64,000 bases of DNA from Sphingomonas xanthus (GTDB lineage: Bacteria > Pseudomonadota > Alphaproteobacteria > Sphingomonadales > Sphingomonadaceae): contig NZ_CP041659.1 of the NCBI RefSeq assembly GCF_007998985.1, positions 1-64,000 of the forward strand, given 5' to 3'. The notes under the pieces are model-generated. The model ran no database searches. It saw only the letters and a list, made by a program, of their open reading frames with translations, and had not been told where the DNA came from. The translations under genes were made by a program, and so were the position numbers. Shown piece by piece: positions 43,702-56,035 of this stretch (position 1 is the stretch's first letter; the number at the start of each line of letters is the position of its first letter).

Positions 43702-45362
43702 CGCTGAAATCATCGGAGCGCGCTGCAATTCTCGCGCCGCAAGGCCGCGACGCAGGAATTGCTTCGGCAATTTTGCGTGAAGCGAATGTCGAGACGAAAA
43801 TCGTCGCGGACCTGGGTGAGCTTATTGCCACGCTAGACGAAGGCGCAGGCTTTGCCGTCCTCACCGAAGAGGCGCTGGAGGGGCTATCACTGGTTAGCCT
43901 GTCCGAGTGGATCGAAGGGCAAGAGGAGTGGTCGGACTTTCCCTTCGTCCTGCTGACCAAGCGGGGCGGCGGGCTCGAGCGCAATCCAGCAGCCGCCCGC
44001 TACCTGGAGCTGCTCGGAAATGCCACATTTCTTGAGCGCCCATTTCACCCGACGACGCTGGTCAGCCTTGCCCAGGCCGCCGTCCGCGGTCGCCGCCGTC
44101 AGTATGAAGCAAGAAGCCGACTTGCTGAACTCCAGCATCTCGCGGCCGATCTCGAACTCCGGGTCAAGCAACGTACTGCCGCTCATGAAACGGCAATGGC
44201 GCAGCTGCACGAAGTCCAGAAGATTGAGACGCTCGGGCAGTTAACGGGCGGGGTTGCGCACGACTTCAACAACTTGCTGACGCCCATAACCGGCGCCCTG
44301 GACATCGTGCATAAGCAATATGCTCAATCGGATCCGCGCGCGGCTCGGCTGCTCGGAAACGCGCTGAAGGCTGCAGACCGTGCAAGGATCCTGGTTCAGC
44401 GCCTGCTCGGTTTCGCCCGCCGACAGGCATTGCAGACCCAGCCAACAAACATCGTGCGATTAATCAATGGCATGCGAGACCTTATCGCCAGTTCGGTCGG
44501 GCCAACGGTCGAAATCAAGCTTAAGCATGATCCCGAAGTTCCCCATGCAAGTGTCGATCCGAACCAGCTGGAGCTGGCGATCCTGAATTTGTGCGTCAAT
44601 GCACGTGACGCGATGCCGGACGGCGGGCAGCTCTCGATCATTACGCGCAAGGTAGTGGTGCATCCTGGCGAGGTGCCGCTGGTAAGGCCCGGTGATTATG
44701 TCGTGCTCTCCGTAACCGACGACGGTTGCGGGATGTCCGAGGCCACGCTCGGTCGGGCTATTGAGCCATTTTATTCCACTAAGGAGATTGGGCGGGGGAC
44801 CGGGCTGGGATTGTCCATGGTGCATGGCCTTGCCGCGCAGCTAGGTGGGGGGTTCTTCATTCGCAGTGAACTAGGAGAGGGGACGACAGTCGAGCTCTAT
44901 CTGCCGACCTCGGCGCAGGACGCATCCGATGCCGACCAATTCGCCACTGCAGACCCGAGGTCCAGCCTCGAACAGCTATCAATCCTTCTCGTCGATGACG
45001 AAGAATTGGTTCGCTTTGCAACTGCCGAGCTAATCCGCGACCTCGGTCATGAGGTGACCGATCTGGGGAGCGGATTTGAAGCGCTCGACTATCTCCGCGC
45101 CGGACACCAGGTCGATGTCGTGATCACCGACTATAAGATGCCGAGAATGGACGGGAAGGAACTGGCTCGGCGGATCGTGGAAATCGATCCATCGATACCA
45201 GTGCTGATCATCACCGGGTACACCGGGATCAGCAATCAGGAACTCAACCTGCCCCAACTCGCAAAGCCGTTTGGCCAGGCTGAGATCGCGGCGGCACTGA
45301 CCCAGCTTCTTACAGATGGGGACAATGTCGTCCGGCTTATCCCGAAAAAATCGGGAGCCTGA
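43698..45362 (+). CDS. hybrid histidine kinase with C-terminal receiver, partner of the KaiC-like protein
   Basis: 554 residues. N-terminal 140 residues look like a degenerate receiver (AAILAPQGRDAGIASAIL, FPFVLLTKRGGG, FLERPFHP) without the phospho-Asp. A coiled coil (about 140-175) is followed by a HisKA domain with GGVAHDFNNLLTPI (His about 187), then a HATPase with NLCVNARDAMPDGG, DDGCGM and GTGLGLSMV. A C-terminal receiver (about 430-545) has LLVDDEELVR and VITDYKMPRMDG (Asp about 476). Soluble. It overlaps the KaiC-like gene by 4 bases; a KaiC-kinase complex is plausible. Convergent with rpoD, 3 bases between stops. Confidence 0.9.
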   Translation: MTLKSSERAAILAPQGRDAGIASAILREANVETKIVADLGELIATLDEGAGFAVLTEEALEGLSLVSLSEWIEGQEEWSDFPFVLLTKRGGGLERNPAAARYLELLGNATFLERPFHPTTLVSLAQAAVRGRRRQYEARSRLAELQHLAADLELRVKQRTAAHETAMAQLHEVQKIETLGQLTGGVAHDFNNLLTPITGALDIVHKQYAQSDPRAARLLGNALKAADRARILVQRLLGFARRQALQTQPTNIVRLINGMRDLIASSVGPTVEIKLKHDPEVPHASVDPNQLELAILNLCVNARDAMPDGGQLSIITRKVVVHPGEVPLVRPGDYVVLSVTDDGCGMSEATLGRAIEPFYSTKEIGRGTGLGLSMVHGLAAQLGGGFFIRSELGEGTTVELYLPTSAQDASDADQFATADPRSSLEQLSILLVDDEELVRFATAELIRDLGHEVTDLGSGFEALDYLRAGHQVDVVITDYKMPRMDGKELARRIVEIDPSIPVLIITGYTGISNQELNLPQLAKPFGQAEIAAALTQLLTDGDNVVRLIPKKSGA

Positions 45363-45365
45363 TCC

Positions 45366-47387
<2,022 letters not shown>

Positions 47388-47399
47388 TCTCGCGCCCGC

Positions 47400-49235
47400 T
47401 TACTCATTGCTGGCAAGAGACGCCAGCCTGTCGTTGTATCTTGCCTTAGCCTGAAACAACCGCTGCTGCTCCACAAAGGCTTCTTCGCTAAACGTTTCGC
47501 CCAGGCGACGGGTCGCCTCGGCTAGCGCGACATCGATCTCCAGGCGGGCGCTTGCCAATTCCAAGGCAGCCGCCAGGTCGCTGGATGCAACCGCTGGATC
47601 GCTGTTTGCCCGTGTGAAAGAAAAGGCCATCGCACCGCGCCGAACATCCAGGCCCGCCGCATCGTTGGCCAATATGGTGGCAAGCCCCTCTCGATCAAGG
47701 GACTCGGCGCTCATTGCCAGTTCGACCAGCCGATCGCGCAGCGCTGCTGACTTGCTGTCAGCGAGGGAAAGGTGGGCCAATTCCTCTACATGGTCGTGGA
47801 GCGCTTCGGGATAAAGCAGGAAGCCCTGAAGGAGTGCGCGGGCCACCGGAGGCTCGACCCCGGTCTTGGCGAGGCTGCGGGTGGCGTCGAGGGTAGGCGG
47901 GGCAGGCGGCTGAAACCGCCCGCCCTTCTTTGTCCATTCGCGCCGAGGGTAAAGCGAGCGCGCTTCCCGCTGCGGGCGAACCAGCTCGTCGAATCGCCGG
48001 AGCCACTCGTCCCGGTAGAGCTGACGAACCGAGGGGTCAGCAATCGCCTGCGTGTGGTCGAGCAAACGGGCCTTAAGTCCGGCACGGGCCTCCGGCGTGT
48101 CGAGCGGCGCGGCCTCGACCTCATGGCGCCAAAGCCGGTCGACCAACGGCACCGGTTCGCCAAGTAAGGCTTCCACCGCGGCGTGTCCGCCTGCTCGCAC
48201 AAGGTCGTCGGGGTCCTGGCCCGCGGGTAAAGCGACAAAGCGCAACGTGCGGTCGGGGCCCAGGTGCGGAAGAGCGCGAAGCGCTGCTCGGATTGCCGCC
48301 TTCTGACCGGCAGAGTCGCCATCGAAACAGCAAATTGGAGCAGGATCGAGCCGCCACATCCGCTCCAGCTGTGCCTCGGTGACCGCGGTGCCGTTGGGTG
48401 CGACCACCTCGGTGATTCCGGCGCGGTCGAGGGCAATTACGTCCATATAGCCTTCGACGACGAGCAGTCGGTGCGCCTGGCGAGAGGCGGGTCCGGCGCG
48501 GTCGATATTATAGAGGGTTCGCCCCTTGTCGAAGAGCGGCGTGTCGGGGCTATTGAGATATTTGGGTTCGCCGGGACCGAGAATTCGGCCGCCGAATGCG
48601 ATGACCCGGCCGCGCTGGTCGCGAATCGGGATCATCACCCGGCCGCGGAACCGGTCGTAGGTTGGCTTGTCGGCCTCCTCGGGCCGGATCAGCATGCCGG
48701 TGTCAACCAGCTTGTCTTCGCCGACCCCGCTTAGCGCTGCCTTGAGCTTCCCGCGCGAATCGGGGGCAAAGCCAATACCGAACCTCTCGATCGCCTTGGC
48801 GTCGATGCCACGGTTGGCGAGGTAAGAGCGCGCTTCTGCCCCGTCGATGCCGGCCAACTGTTCGGCAAACCAGCGCTGGGCAGCGGCCATGACATCGTGA
48901 AGGCCGGCGGCGCGTTCGGCCTTTTCCCTGTCGCGGGGATCGGCAGCGGGGACGTCGATCCCGGCCTTCCCCGCCAACTCCTTGACCGCGTCCATGAAGG
49001 GAAGGCCACGATGATCGGTAAGGAAACGGATGGCGTCGCCATGTGCCCCGCAGCCGAAGCAGTGATAGAAGCCCTTCTCGTCGTTGACGGTGAAGCTGGG
49101 CGTCTTTTCATTGTGAAAGGGGCAGCAGGCTTTGAACTCGCGCCCAGCCTTCATCAGCTTGACCGACGGCGCGATGATCGCGCTCAAGGTCGTACGGGCA
49201 CGCAGTTCGTCCAGCCAGGCTGGCGACAGGCTCAC
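47400..49235 (-). CDS. dnaG: DNA primase
   Basis: 611 residues. N-terminal CHC2 zinc ribbon (about 35-70: ACCPFHNEKTPSFTVN, GFYHCFGCGAHGDAI), catalytic TOPRIM core with LLVVEGYMDVIALDRAG and CFDGDSAGQKAAIRA, then a divergent helicase-binding C-terminal domain (about 450-611). Makes RNA primers at the replication fork. The stop of yqeY overlaps the start by 4 bases. Confidence 0.96.
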   Translation of the reverse strand: MSLSPAWLDELRARTTLSAIIAPSVKLMKAGREFKACCPFHNEKTPSFTVNDEKGFYHCFGCGAHGDAIRFLTDHRGLPFMDAVKELAGKAGIDVPAADPRDREKAERAAGLHDVMAAAQRWFAEQLAGIDGAEARSYLANRGIDAKAIERFGIGFAPDSRGKLKAALSGVGEDKLVDTGMLIRPEEADKPTYDRFRGRVMIPIRDQRGRVIAFGGRILGPGEPKYLNSPDTPLFDKGRTLYNIDRAGPASRQAHRLLVVEGYMDVIALDRAGITEVVAPNGTAVTEAQLERMWRLDPAPICCFDGDSAGQKAAIRAALRALPHLGPDRTLRFVALPAGQDPDDLVRAGGHAAVEALLGEPVPLVDRLWRHEVEAAPLDTPEARAGLKARLLDHTQAIADPSVRQLYRDEWLRRFDELVRPQREARSLYPRREWTKKGGRFQPPAPPTLDATRSLAKTGVEPPVARALLQGFLLYPEALHDHVEELAHLSLADSKSAALRDRLVELAMSAESLDREGLATILANDAAGLDVRRGAMAFSFTRANSDPAVASSDLAAALELASARLEIDVALAEATRRLGETFSEEAFVEQQRLFQAKARYNDRLASLASNE

Positions 49236-49687
49236 CCGGCGAGCGCCGCCTTGACCAGCGCACTGGCGCGGGCCGGCTCAATCTGGGTGCCAAGGCGCGA
49301 TTTCACCTCGGTCATGACGCGCCCCATGTCCTTCATCGATGAAGCGCCCACTTCGGCAATGATCGCCTGGATTTCAGCGCTCGCCTGGGCTTCCGACAGC
49401 TGCGCAGGCAGGAACCGCTCGATCACCCTGATCTCGGCTTCCTCCTTGGCGGCCAGCTCCTCCCGGCCGCCCTTGCGATAAAGTTCGACCGATTCGCGGC
49501 GCTGCTTGATCATTTTCTGCAGCACTTCGGTGACCATCGCGTCGTCGTCGGGAGCCTGGCTGGAGGTTCGCAACTCGATGTCGCGATTCTTGATCGCTGA
49601 CTGGATGAGACGGATCGTTGTTGTCGAGTCTTTGTCGCCGCCCTTCATGGCGCCGACCAGTGCAGCTTTGATGTCGTCGCGAATCAT
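49232..49687 (-). CDS. GatB/YqeY-domain protein
   Basis: 151 residues, entire YqeY fold. MIRDDIKAALVGAMKGGDKD, STTTIRLIQSAIKNRDIELR, VLQKMIKQRRESVELYRKGG and GRVMTEVKSRLGTQ match the family. Related to the tail domain of the GatB amidotransferase subunit, but its stand-alone role is unknown. First gene of the yqeY-dnaG-rpoD block and divergent from carA, 147 bases between starts. Confidence 0.92.
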   Translation of the reverse strand: MIRDDIKAALVGAMKGGDKDSTTTIRLIQSAIKNRDIELRTSSQAPDDDAMVTEVLQKMIKQRRESVELYRKGGREELAAKEEAEIRVIERFLPAQLSEAQASAEIQAIIAEVGASSMKDMGRVMTEVKSRLGTQIEPARASALVKAALAG

Positions 49688-49834
49688 GCGCGTCTCGTCT
49701 CGTCCCAGCGGAAAAGGCCAGTCCTAACGGGGAAATGACTGCATTTACAGCCGTTGACGAGTCCGTCGAAGCAGCGTAGCGGCCATGGCTTAGCAACATC
49801 GCCGCAAAACCGAACGGAAAGGCACGTCCCGCCG

Positions 49835-51004
49835 ATGGCCGAAGCACATCTCGCGCGCACCCAACAACCCGAGGGGGCGACGGGAGTCATCGTCTTCGCC
49901 GATGGGCGGACTATCTGGGGCAGGGGTTTTGGCAGCGAAGGACAAGTGGTCGGCGAGCTTTGCTTCCACACCGCCATGACTGGCTACCAGGAAGTCATGA
50001 CCGACCCGTCCTTCGCGCGGCAGGTGATCGTCTTCACCTTCCCCCACATCGGCAATGTCGGCGCCAACGAAGAAGATGTTGAAGCCGGGGAGGCGCACGC
50101 GCTGGGCTGCCTGGTACGAGAGGCGGTGACCGTCCCTTCGAATTTTCGCAGTCAGCAAGCATTTCCCGAGTGGATGGCGTCGACCGGACGGATCGGCATC
50201 AGCGGCGTAGATACAAGGGCCTTAACCCGGCTGGTCCGCCGCGAGGGCCCGCCGACCATCGCGATTGCCCATAATCACCAGGGCCGGTTCGACCTCGACG
50301 CGCTCCAGCAGATGGCGGCCGAGTGGCCGGGGCTGGAAGGCATGGATCTCGCCAAGGAGGTCAGCCGGGATCATCAGGAAGCATGGAGTGGCGGGGGCTG
50401 GGAACTCGGCGCGGGCTATCGGATGGGCGGCGACGAGGCATCGCGGCCACATGTCGTCGCCATAGACTACGGCGCCAAGCGAAACATTTTCCGCAACCTT
50501 GTCGAAGCCGGCGCGCGGGTAACGGTGCTGCCGGCAGCGGCCTCGTTCGAAGAGATCATGGCGCACGACCCCGATGGGTTCTTCCTGTCGAACGGACCGG
50601 GTGATCCGGCGGCAACCGGGGAATATGCGGTCCCCGTGATCCGGCAGATGCTCGACAGTGGAAAGCCGCTGTTCGGCATCTGCCTTGGGCATCAGATGCT
50701 AGCCCTGGCTGTCGGCGGCAGGACCACTAAGATGTTTCAGGGCCACCGCGGCGCCAATCACCCGGTCAAACGGCTCGAAGACGGCGCAGTCGAGATCACC
50801 AGCATGAACCATGGCTTCGCAGTCGAGCGGCAGGGCCTGCCGAACAACATCCGCGAAACCCATGTCAGTCTATTTGATGACAGCAATTGTGGGATCGAAC
50901 TGACCGACCGCCCAGCGTTCAGCGTCCAGTACCATCCCGAGGCCAGCCCGGGGCCGCAGGACAGCTTCTATCTATTCGAGAAGTTTGTCGGAATGATGCG
51001 GTGA
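49835..51004 (+). CDS. carA: carbamoyl-phosphate synthase small subunit (glutaminase)
   Basis: 389 residues from ATG 49835; an in-frame ATG 27 codons earlier gives a tail absent from the family. N-terminal CarA domain (GELCFHTAMTGYQEVMTDPS, FTFPHIGNVGANEEDVE, ISGVDTRALTRLVR) and a class I glutaminase (about 205-389): SNGPGDPAA, GICLGHQML with Cys about 283, and VQYHPEASPGPQDS with the His-Glu pair. Supplies ammonia from glutamine to CarB for pyrimidine and arginine synthesis. A small lipoprotein gene is set between it and carB. Confidence 0.96.
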   Translation: MAEAHLARTQQPEGATGVIVFADGRTIWGRGFGSEGQVVGELCFHTAMTGYQEVMTDPSFARQVIVFTFPHIGNVGANEEDVEAGEAHALGCLVREAVTVPSNFRSQQAFPEWMASTGRIGISGVDTRALTRLVRREGPPTIAIAHNHQGRFDLDALQQMAAEWPGLEGMDLAKEVSRDHQEAWSGGGWELGAGYRMGGDEASRPHVVAIDYGAKRNIFRNLVEAGARVTVLPAAASFEEIMAHDPDGFFLSNGPGDPAATGEYAVPVIRQMLDSGKPLFGICLGHQMLALAVGGRTTKMFQGHRGANHPVKRLEDGAVEITSMNHGFAVERQGLPNNIRETHVSLFDDSNCGIELTDRPAFSVQYHPEASPGPQDSFYLFEKFVGMMR

Positions 51005-51276
51005 GGCGGCTAGCTGCCACTGCCATGACTGCGCTTGTACTGTCCGCCTGCGCCACGCCGCGCATGCACAGCGTCAACGAACTCAATGCCGCCGGTCTGG
51101 CCTGCGGCCTAACCTATGGTGAACTCATCCAGGATGAGGAGGCAAAAAAGCTGCTGATCCTGTTTCGGGTCCAGCCTAGCCCCGACAAGCGCCGCTGCGT
51201 CCAGGACTGGGCGCGCAAAAACCACCTGAAGCTCGTCGTAATCGACGGCATCCAGTTTCCCGAGCAAGGACCATAA
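51001..51276 (+). CDS. small lipoprotein encoded between carA and carB
   Basis: 91 residues from GTG 51001, overlapping the carA stop by 4 bases (GTGA); its own stop shares one base with the carB start (TAATG). LVLSACATP is a lipobox (lipidated Cys about 17). The mature 75 residues hold two more cysteines ([18 protein letters not shown]) and a short alpha/beta pattern ending in [11 protein letters not shown]. No family recognised. Coupled to both neighbours, so expressed with them, but an outer-membrane lipoprotein has no clear tie to carbamoyl phosphate. Confidence 0.7.
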   Translation: MRRLAATAMTALVLSACATPRMHSVNELNAAGLACGLTYGELIQDEEAKKLLILFRVQPSPDKRRCVQDWARKNHLKLVVIDGIQFPEQGP

Positions 51277-54200
51277 TGCCCCGCCGCACCGATATCAGCT
51301 CCATCCTCATCATCGGCGCCGGTCCGATCGTCATCGGCCAGGCCGCCGAGTTCGACTATTCGGGAAGCCAGGCAGTCAAGGCCCTGAAAGCCGAGGGCTA
51401 TCGCGTCATCGTCGTCAATTCGAACCCGGCGACGATCATGACCGATCCCGAATTGGCGGATGCCACCTACATCGAGCCGATCACGCCTGAGATCGTCGAG
51501 CGGATCATCGAGAAGGAAAAGCCCGACGCGCTGTTGCCGACGATGGGCGGGCAGACCGCGCTGAACACCGCGCTGACGCTCAACAAGAACGGGGTTCTGG
51601 AAAAGCATGGCGTCCAACTGATCGGCGCGCAGGCCGAGGCGATCGACAAGGCCGAGGACCGGCAGAAATTCCGTGAGGCGATGGACCGGATCGGACTTGA
51701 ATCGGCGCGTAGCGGAATCGCACATAATCTCGAAGACGCGTTGAAAGTCCTTGAAACGACAGGACTTCCCTCGATCATTCGGCCAAGCTTCACACTTGGC
51801 GGGACTGGTGGCGGGGTCGCCTACAACCGGGAGGAATTCGAAGCGATCGTCAAGTCGGGGCTAGACGCCTCGCCGACTACCGAGGTGCTGATCGAGGAGA
51901 GCCTGCTCGGTTGGAAGGAATTTGAAATGGAAGTCGTGCGCGATCGCGCCGACAACGCCATCATCGTCTGCTCGATCGAAAATGTCGATCCGATGGGCGT
52001 CCACACCGGCGACAGCATCACCGTAGCCCCTGCGCTGACGCTGACTGACAAGGAATATCAGCGGATGCGCACCGCCTCGATCGCGGTGCTTCGTGAAATC
52101 GGTGTGGAAACGGGCGGTTCCAACGTCCAGTTCGCGGTCAATCCGAAGGACGGGCGAATGATCGTCATCGAGATGAACCCGCGCGTTTCGCGGTCCTCGG
52201 CGCTGGCGTCAAAGGCCACCGGTTTCCCAATTGCCAAGGTCGCGGCCAAGCTTGCGGTCGGCTATACCCTCGACGAGATCGCTAACGACATAACCGGCGG
52301 TGCCACTCCGGCCTCATTCGAGCCGACAATCGATTACGTCGTGACCAAGATCCCGCGCTTCGCCTTCGAAAAGTTCAAGGGATCGCAACCGCTGCTTTCC
52401 ACCGCCATGAAGTCGGTGGGCGAGGTAATGGCGATCGGGCGCAGCTTTGCGGAAAGCTTGCAGAAGGCATTGCGTGGACTTGAGACGGGTCTGTGCGGCC
52501 TCGACCGGATGCGCGACCTGGAGCATGCCGCCCCTGAGGACATCGAGAATGCGCTGGCTCGCGCAACGCCCGACCGTCTGCTGGTCGCGGCCGAAGCGCT
52601 CCGCCAGGGTTTCTCGATCGAGCGCATTCACGAAATCGCCGGTTTTGATCCCTGGTTTCTCGGACGCCTCGCTGAAATCGTGGCGGCCGAAGAGCAGGTA
52701 CGCGACAAGGGCATCCCTCACGATGCTGCGGAAATGCGCCGGCTGAAGGCCATGGGCTTCTCCGATGCCCGGCTTGCCCAGCTGGCACTGCGTTCGGCTC
52801 ATGTCGAACGGGAGATGAGCGAGGCCGCCGCACGCGGGTCAGGCATTGTCCATGACGCACTGCGCGGTCTTACCGGCGGAATAACCGAGGCAGAGGTCCG
52901 CAAGGCCCGCCTTAAGCTCGGTGTGCGCCCGGTATTCAAGCGGATCGACAGCTGCGCCGCAGAATTCGATGCCGCGACGCCATATCTATATTCGACCTAC
53001 GAGGCGCCGCTATTCGGCGAGGCCGAGGACGAGGCCGAGATTTCCGATCGGAAGAAGGTGGTGATCCTCGGCGGCGGTCCCAACCGCATCGGCCAGGGCA
53101 TCGAATTCGATTATTGTTGCTGCCATGCCAGCTTCGCCCTCAAGGACGCAGGGCTCGAAACCATCATGGTCAATTGCAATCCGGAAACGGTATCGACTGA
53201 TCCCGAAACATCGGACCGCCTCTATTTCGAGCCGTTGACCGGCGAGGACGTGCTGGAGATCGTCCACCGTGAGGCGGAAAAGGGGACGCTGGTAGGCGTC
53301 ATCGTCCAGCTCGGCGGACAAACACCGCTCAAACTCGCTGCCGAGCTGCAGGCTGAGGGCATTCCGATCCTCGGCACCTCTCCCGACAGTATCGACCTTG
53401 CCGAAGACCGTGAGCGCTTTGCCAAGCTCGTCGACCAGCTCGGTCTCAAACAGCCTGCCAACGGCCTTGCGCGAAGCCGCGACGAAGCGATGGCGGTCGC
53501 CGAGCGCATTGGTTATCCGGTGCTCCTCCGCCCAAGCTATGTGCTCGGTGGGCGGGCGATGGAGGTGGTGGATGGGCCGGAACAGCTCGACCATTACATC
53601 GCGACCGCGGTGCAGGTGTCGGGCTCCTCTCCCGTGCTGATCGATCGCTATCTACGCGACGCTATCGAGGTGGACGTGGATGCCATCAGCGACGGAACCG
53701 ATGTCGTGGTCGCAGGCGTGCTCCAGCATATCGAGGAAGCGGGCGTCCATTCGGGCGACAGCGCCTGCTCGATCCCTCCCTACAGCTTGCCAGCCGACGT
53801 CGTGGCAGAAATCGAACGGCAGACCGAGGCACTGGCCCTAGCGCTGAAGGTCAGGGGTCTGATGAATGTCCAATATGCAGTGAAGGACCGGGAAGTCTAT
53901 TTGATCGAGGTGAACCCACGCGCCAGCCGCACCGTGCCATTCGTTGCCAAGGCTATTGGCCGGCCGATCGCCAAGATAGCTGCGCAGGTCATGGCAGGCG
54001 AACCGCTGGCCTCGTTCGAGCCGATCAACCGAGACATCAAGCATATCGCCATCAAGGAAAGCGTATTTCCCTTTGCGCGCTTCCCCGGGACCGACCCGGT
54101 GCTCTCACCGGAAATGAAGAGCACCGGTGAAGTCATGGGAATCGATAGCAATTTTAACATCGCTTTTGCGAAGTCGCAGCTTGGCGGCGGGGTCCTGTTA

Positions 54201-54608
54201 CCCAATGAGGGAACGGTATTTGTGTCGGTCAAGGATACCGACAAGCAGCATATCACCGCGGCCGCGGCGAAGATGGTGGAGCTGGGGTTCAAACTGATCG
54301 CGACTGGTGGGACGGCTGACCACATCGCCGAGCAAGGCCTGCCCGTCGAACGGGTCAACAAGGTGGCCCAGGGGCGACCGCACATCGTTGACCGGATCGT
54401 TGATGGCGACGTCCAGCTGGTGTTTAACACCACCGAGGGCTGGCAGTCGCTGAAGGACAGTCAGGCGATTCGCGAGGCGGCGCTGAAAAACAAGGTGCCT
54501 TACTTTACGACCGCGCCCGCCAGTCTCGCAACGGCCAACGCGATCGAGGCTCTTCGCGGCCACGCGCTTGAAGTCCGCTCGCTCCAAGCCTATTATTCGG
54601 CATCCTGA
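51276..54608 (+). CDS. carB: carbamoyl-phosphate synthase large subunit
   Basis: 1110 residues with the full internal duplication. First half: [52 protein letters not shown]. Second half: [63 protein letters not shown]-terminal MGS-like allosteric domain (about 965-1095: [31 protein letters not shown]). Makes carbamoyl phosphate from bicarbonate, ammonia and two ATP. Starts on the last base of the lipoprotein gene stop codon. Confidence 0.97.
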   Translation: MPRRTDISSILIIGAGPIVIGQAAEFDYSGSQAVKALKAEGYRVIVVNSNPATIMTDPELADATYIEPITPEIVERIIEKEKPDALLPTMGGQTALNTALTLNKNGVLEKHGVQLIGAQAEAIDKAEDRQKFREAMDRIGLESARSGIAHNLEDALKVLETTGLPSIIRPSFTLGGTGGGVAYNREEFEAIVKSGLDASPTTEVLIEESLLGWKEFEMEVVRDRADNAIIVCSIENVDPMGVHTGDSITVAPALTLTDKEYQRMRTASIAVLREIGVETGGSNVQFAVNPKDGRMIVIEMNPRVSRSSALASKATGFPIAKVAAKLAVGYTLDEIANDITGGATPASFEPTIDYVVTKIPRFAFEKFKGSQPLLSTAMKSVGEVMAIGRSFAESLQKALRGLETGLCGLDRMRDLEHAAPEDIENALARATPDRLLVAAEALRQGFSIERIHEIAGFDPWFLGRLAEIVAAEEQVRDKGIPHDAAEMRRLKAMGFSDARLAQLALRSAHVEREMSEAAARGSGIVHDALRGLTGGITEAEVRKARLKLGVRPVFKRIDSCAAEFDAATPYLYSTYEAPLFGEAEDEAEISDRKKVVILGGGPNRIGQGIEFDYCCCHASFALKDAGLETIMVNCNPETVSTDPETSDRLYFEPLTGEDVLEIVHREAEKGTLVGVIVQLGGQTPLKLAAELQAEGIPILGTSPDSIDLAEDRERFAKLVDQLGLKQPANGLARSRDEAMAVAERIGYPVLLRPSYVLGGRAMEVVDGPEQLDHYIATAVQVSGSSPVLIDRYLRDAIEVDVDAISDGTDVVVAGVLQHIEEAGVHSGDSACSIPPYSLPADVVAEIERQTEALALALKVRGLMNVQYAVKDREVYLIEVNPRASRTVPFVAKAIGRPIAKIAAQVMAGEPLASFEPINRDIKHIAIKESVFPFARFPGTDPVLSPEMKSTGEVMGIDSNFNIAFAKSQLGGGVLLPNEGTVFVSVKDTDKQHITAAAAKMVELGFKLIATGGTADHIAEQGLPVERVNKVAQGRPHIVDRIVDGDVQLVFNTTEGWQSLKDSQAIREAALKNKVPYFTTAPASLATANAIEALRGHALEVRSLQAYYSAS

Positions 54609-54694
54609 CTGGATTTCTTTACAGTTCGTCCGCGACCGCGCCGCCCTTCCAAGAACCGGCGCCCGGGCAGCTTTTGGCAAAGGGGTGAGTGAAC

Positions 54695-55168
54695 ATGGCA
54701 AGCGACAAGGTCCCGATGCTGGCCGAAGGCCACCGGCAGCTGACCGAAGAGGTAAAGCGGCTGAAGCTTGAGCGACCGGAGATTATCGACGCAATCGAAG
54801 AGGCTCGCGCTCACGGGGACCTTTCCGAGAACGCCGAATATCATGCCGCGAAAGAGCGGCAGGGTCATATCGAGGCTTCGATCGCGGAGATGGAAGACCG
54901 GCTGAGCCGCGCTCTCGTCATCGACCCAACGACATTGTCGGGGGACAAGGTGGTGTTTGGCGCCACGGTCACGCTGCTCGACGAAGAGGACAAGGAAGTC
55001 CGCTATCAGTTGGTCGGCCAGCAGGAAGCCGATGCTCGAGTGGGGCGCATCAGTTACAATTCGCCGCTGGGACGCGCGCTTATTGGCCGTCAGAAAGGTG
55101 AGGAGGTCGAAGTTTCGACCCCCGCCGGTGACCGCTATTACAAGATTGCCAAGATCGAGTTCATCTGA
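54695..55168 (+). CDS. greA: transcription elongation factor GreA
   Basis: 157 residues from ATG 54695 with AAGGGG about 12 bases upstream, the usual GreA length; a GTG two codons earlier is possible. N-terminal coiled coil with the acidic tip [20 protein letters not shown] (Asp and Glu that reach the polymerase active centre) and the C-terminal FKBP-like domain: [45 protein letters not shown]. Rescues backtracked RNA polymerase. Its stop shares a base with the rhomboid gene start (TGATG). Confidence 0.95.
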   Translation: MASDKVPMLAEGHRQLTEEVKRLKLERPEIIDAIEEARAHGDLSENAEYHAAKERQGHIEASIAEMEDRLSRALVIDPTTLSGDKVVFGATVTLLDEEDKEVRYQLVGQQEADARVGRISYNSPLGRALIGRQKGEEVEVSTPAGDRYYKIAKIEFI

Positions 55169-55791
55169 TGTTGCGCCTGAAGAGCGCGACGGTGGGCATC
55201 GGGCTGGTTACGCTGGCCACCTCGCTGCTCGCGCTCTTCGGGGGGCTCGGACTATTCGTCACCAGCTTCGGCTTTATCCCGGCACGGCTTTCGGGCCTCA
55301 TCCACTGGCCTGACGCCCTTCCTGCCTGGATCACGCCTCTCTCGTCGGCGCTGATTCACGGGGGCTGGACCCACCTCATCGTCAACATGGCGATGCTGCT
55401 GTTCATCGGCGCCCATGTCGAGCGGATCATCGGTGGAGCGGGGCTCCTGATGGCCTATGTCGTCGGTGCCCTCGTAGCCGCGCTGTCCCAATATGCAGTC
55501 GACCCATCGAGTCCGGTGCCCATGGTGGGCGCAAGCGGGGCTATCAGCGCGCTATTCGGTCTCTACGCATTGTTTTACGGTCGCCAGAAGCGGCTGCTTT
55601 CCAGCGCCGTGCTCAATCGCGCAATGCATGTCGCCTGGTTACTCGCGACCTGGATCGTGCTGCAGTGGATGGCGGGCATGATCGCCGGCGCAGAAGGCGT
55701 CATGCTTGCGACCCCCGCCCATATTGGCGGATTCATCGCCGGGCTACTACTTCACCGGCCGCTGCTGATGTGGCGGTACCGCAAAGCCTAG
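55168..55791 (+). CDS. rhomboid-family intramembrane serine protease
   Basis: 207 residues with six membrane helices. Catalytic elements: LIHGGWTHLIVNM (Asn of the oxyanion site), VGASGAISALFG with Ser about 123, and ATPAHIGGFIAGLL with His about 184. Cuts membrane-spanning proteins near the outer face; substrate unknown. Translationally coupled to greA, with no obvious link. It ends tail-to-tail with DUF4170, overlapping by 4 bases. Confidence 0.9.
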   Translation: MLRLKSATVGIGLVTLATSLLALFGGLGLFVTSFGFIPARLSGLIHWPDALPAWITPLSSALIHGGWTHLIVNMAMLLFIGAHVERIIGGAGLLMAYVVGALVAALSQYAVDPSSPVPMVGASGAISALFGLYALFYGRQKRLLSSAVLNRAMHVAWLLATWIVLQWMAGMIAGAEGVMLATPAHIGGFIAGLLLHRPLLMWRYRKA

Positions 55792-56024
55792 TCTTTGGGG
55801 CGCGCGATACCGTCTGCATCGGGCTCGAGCAGTCGGTGCAGGTGCACCACCACATATTTGATTTCCGCGTCGTCCACTGTTCGCTGGGCTGCGCCCCGCC
55901 AAGCCTCCTCCGCGGTTGCATAGCTGTCGAACAGGCCGACAAGGTCAATCTTGTCGAGATCGGTGAATTCCAGGCCCTGCGGATCCTTGACCCGCCCGCC
56001 GAAGACGAGGTGAAGCTTGCTCAT
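55788..56024 (-). CDS. DUF4170 protein
   Basis: 78 residues. KLHLVFGGRVKDPQGLEFTD, DLVGLFDSYATAEEAWRGAA and IKYVVVHLHRLLEPD match DUF4170, a small cytoplasmic family common in alphaproteobacteria, without known function. Last gene of a five-gene minus-strand group of small proteins (55788-57738). Confidence 0.82.
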   Translation of the reverse strand: MSKLHLVFGGRVKDPQGLEFTDLDKIDLVGLFDSYATAEEAWRGAAQRTVDDAEIKYVVVHLHRLLEPDADGIARPKD

Positions 56025-56035
56025 GGCAAGCGCCG

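Noticed and set aside
45340..45362. TCCCGA / TCGGGA stem as bidirectional terminator between the kinase gene and rpoD
   Set aside because: Only 6 bp, A5 loop, inside the kinase coding end, without T-run after it on the plus strand; too weak to call.
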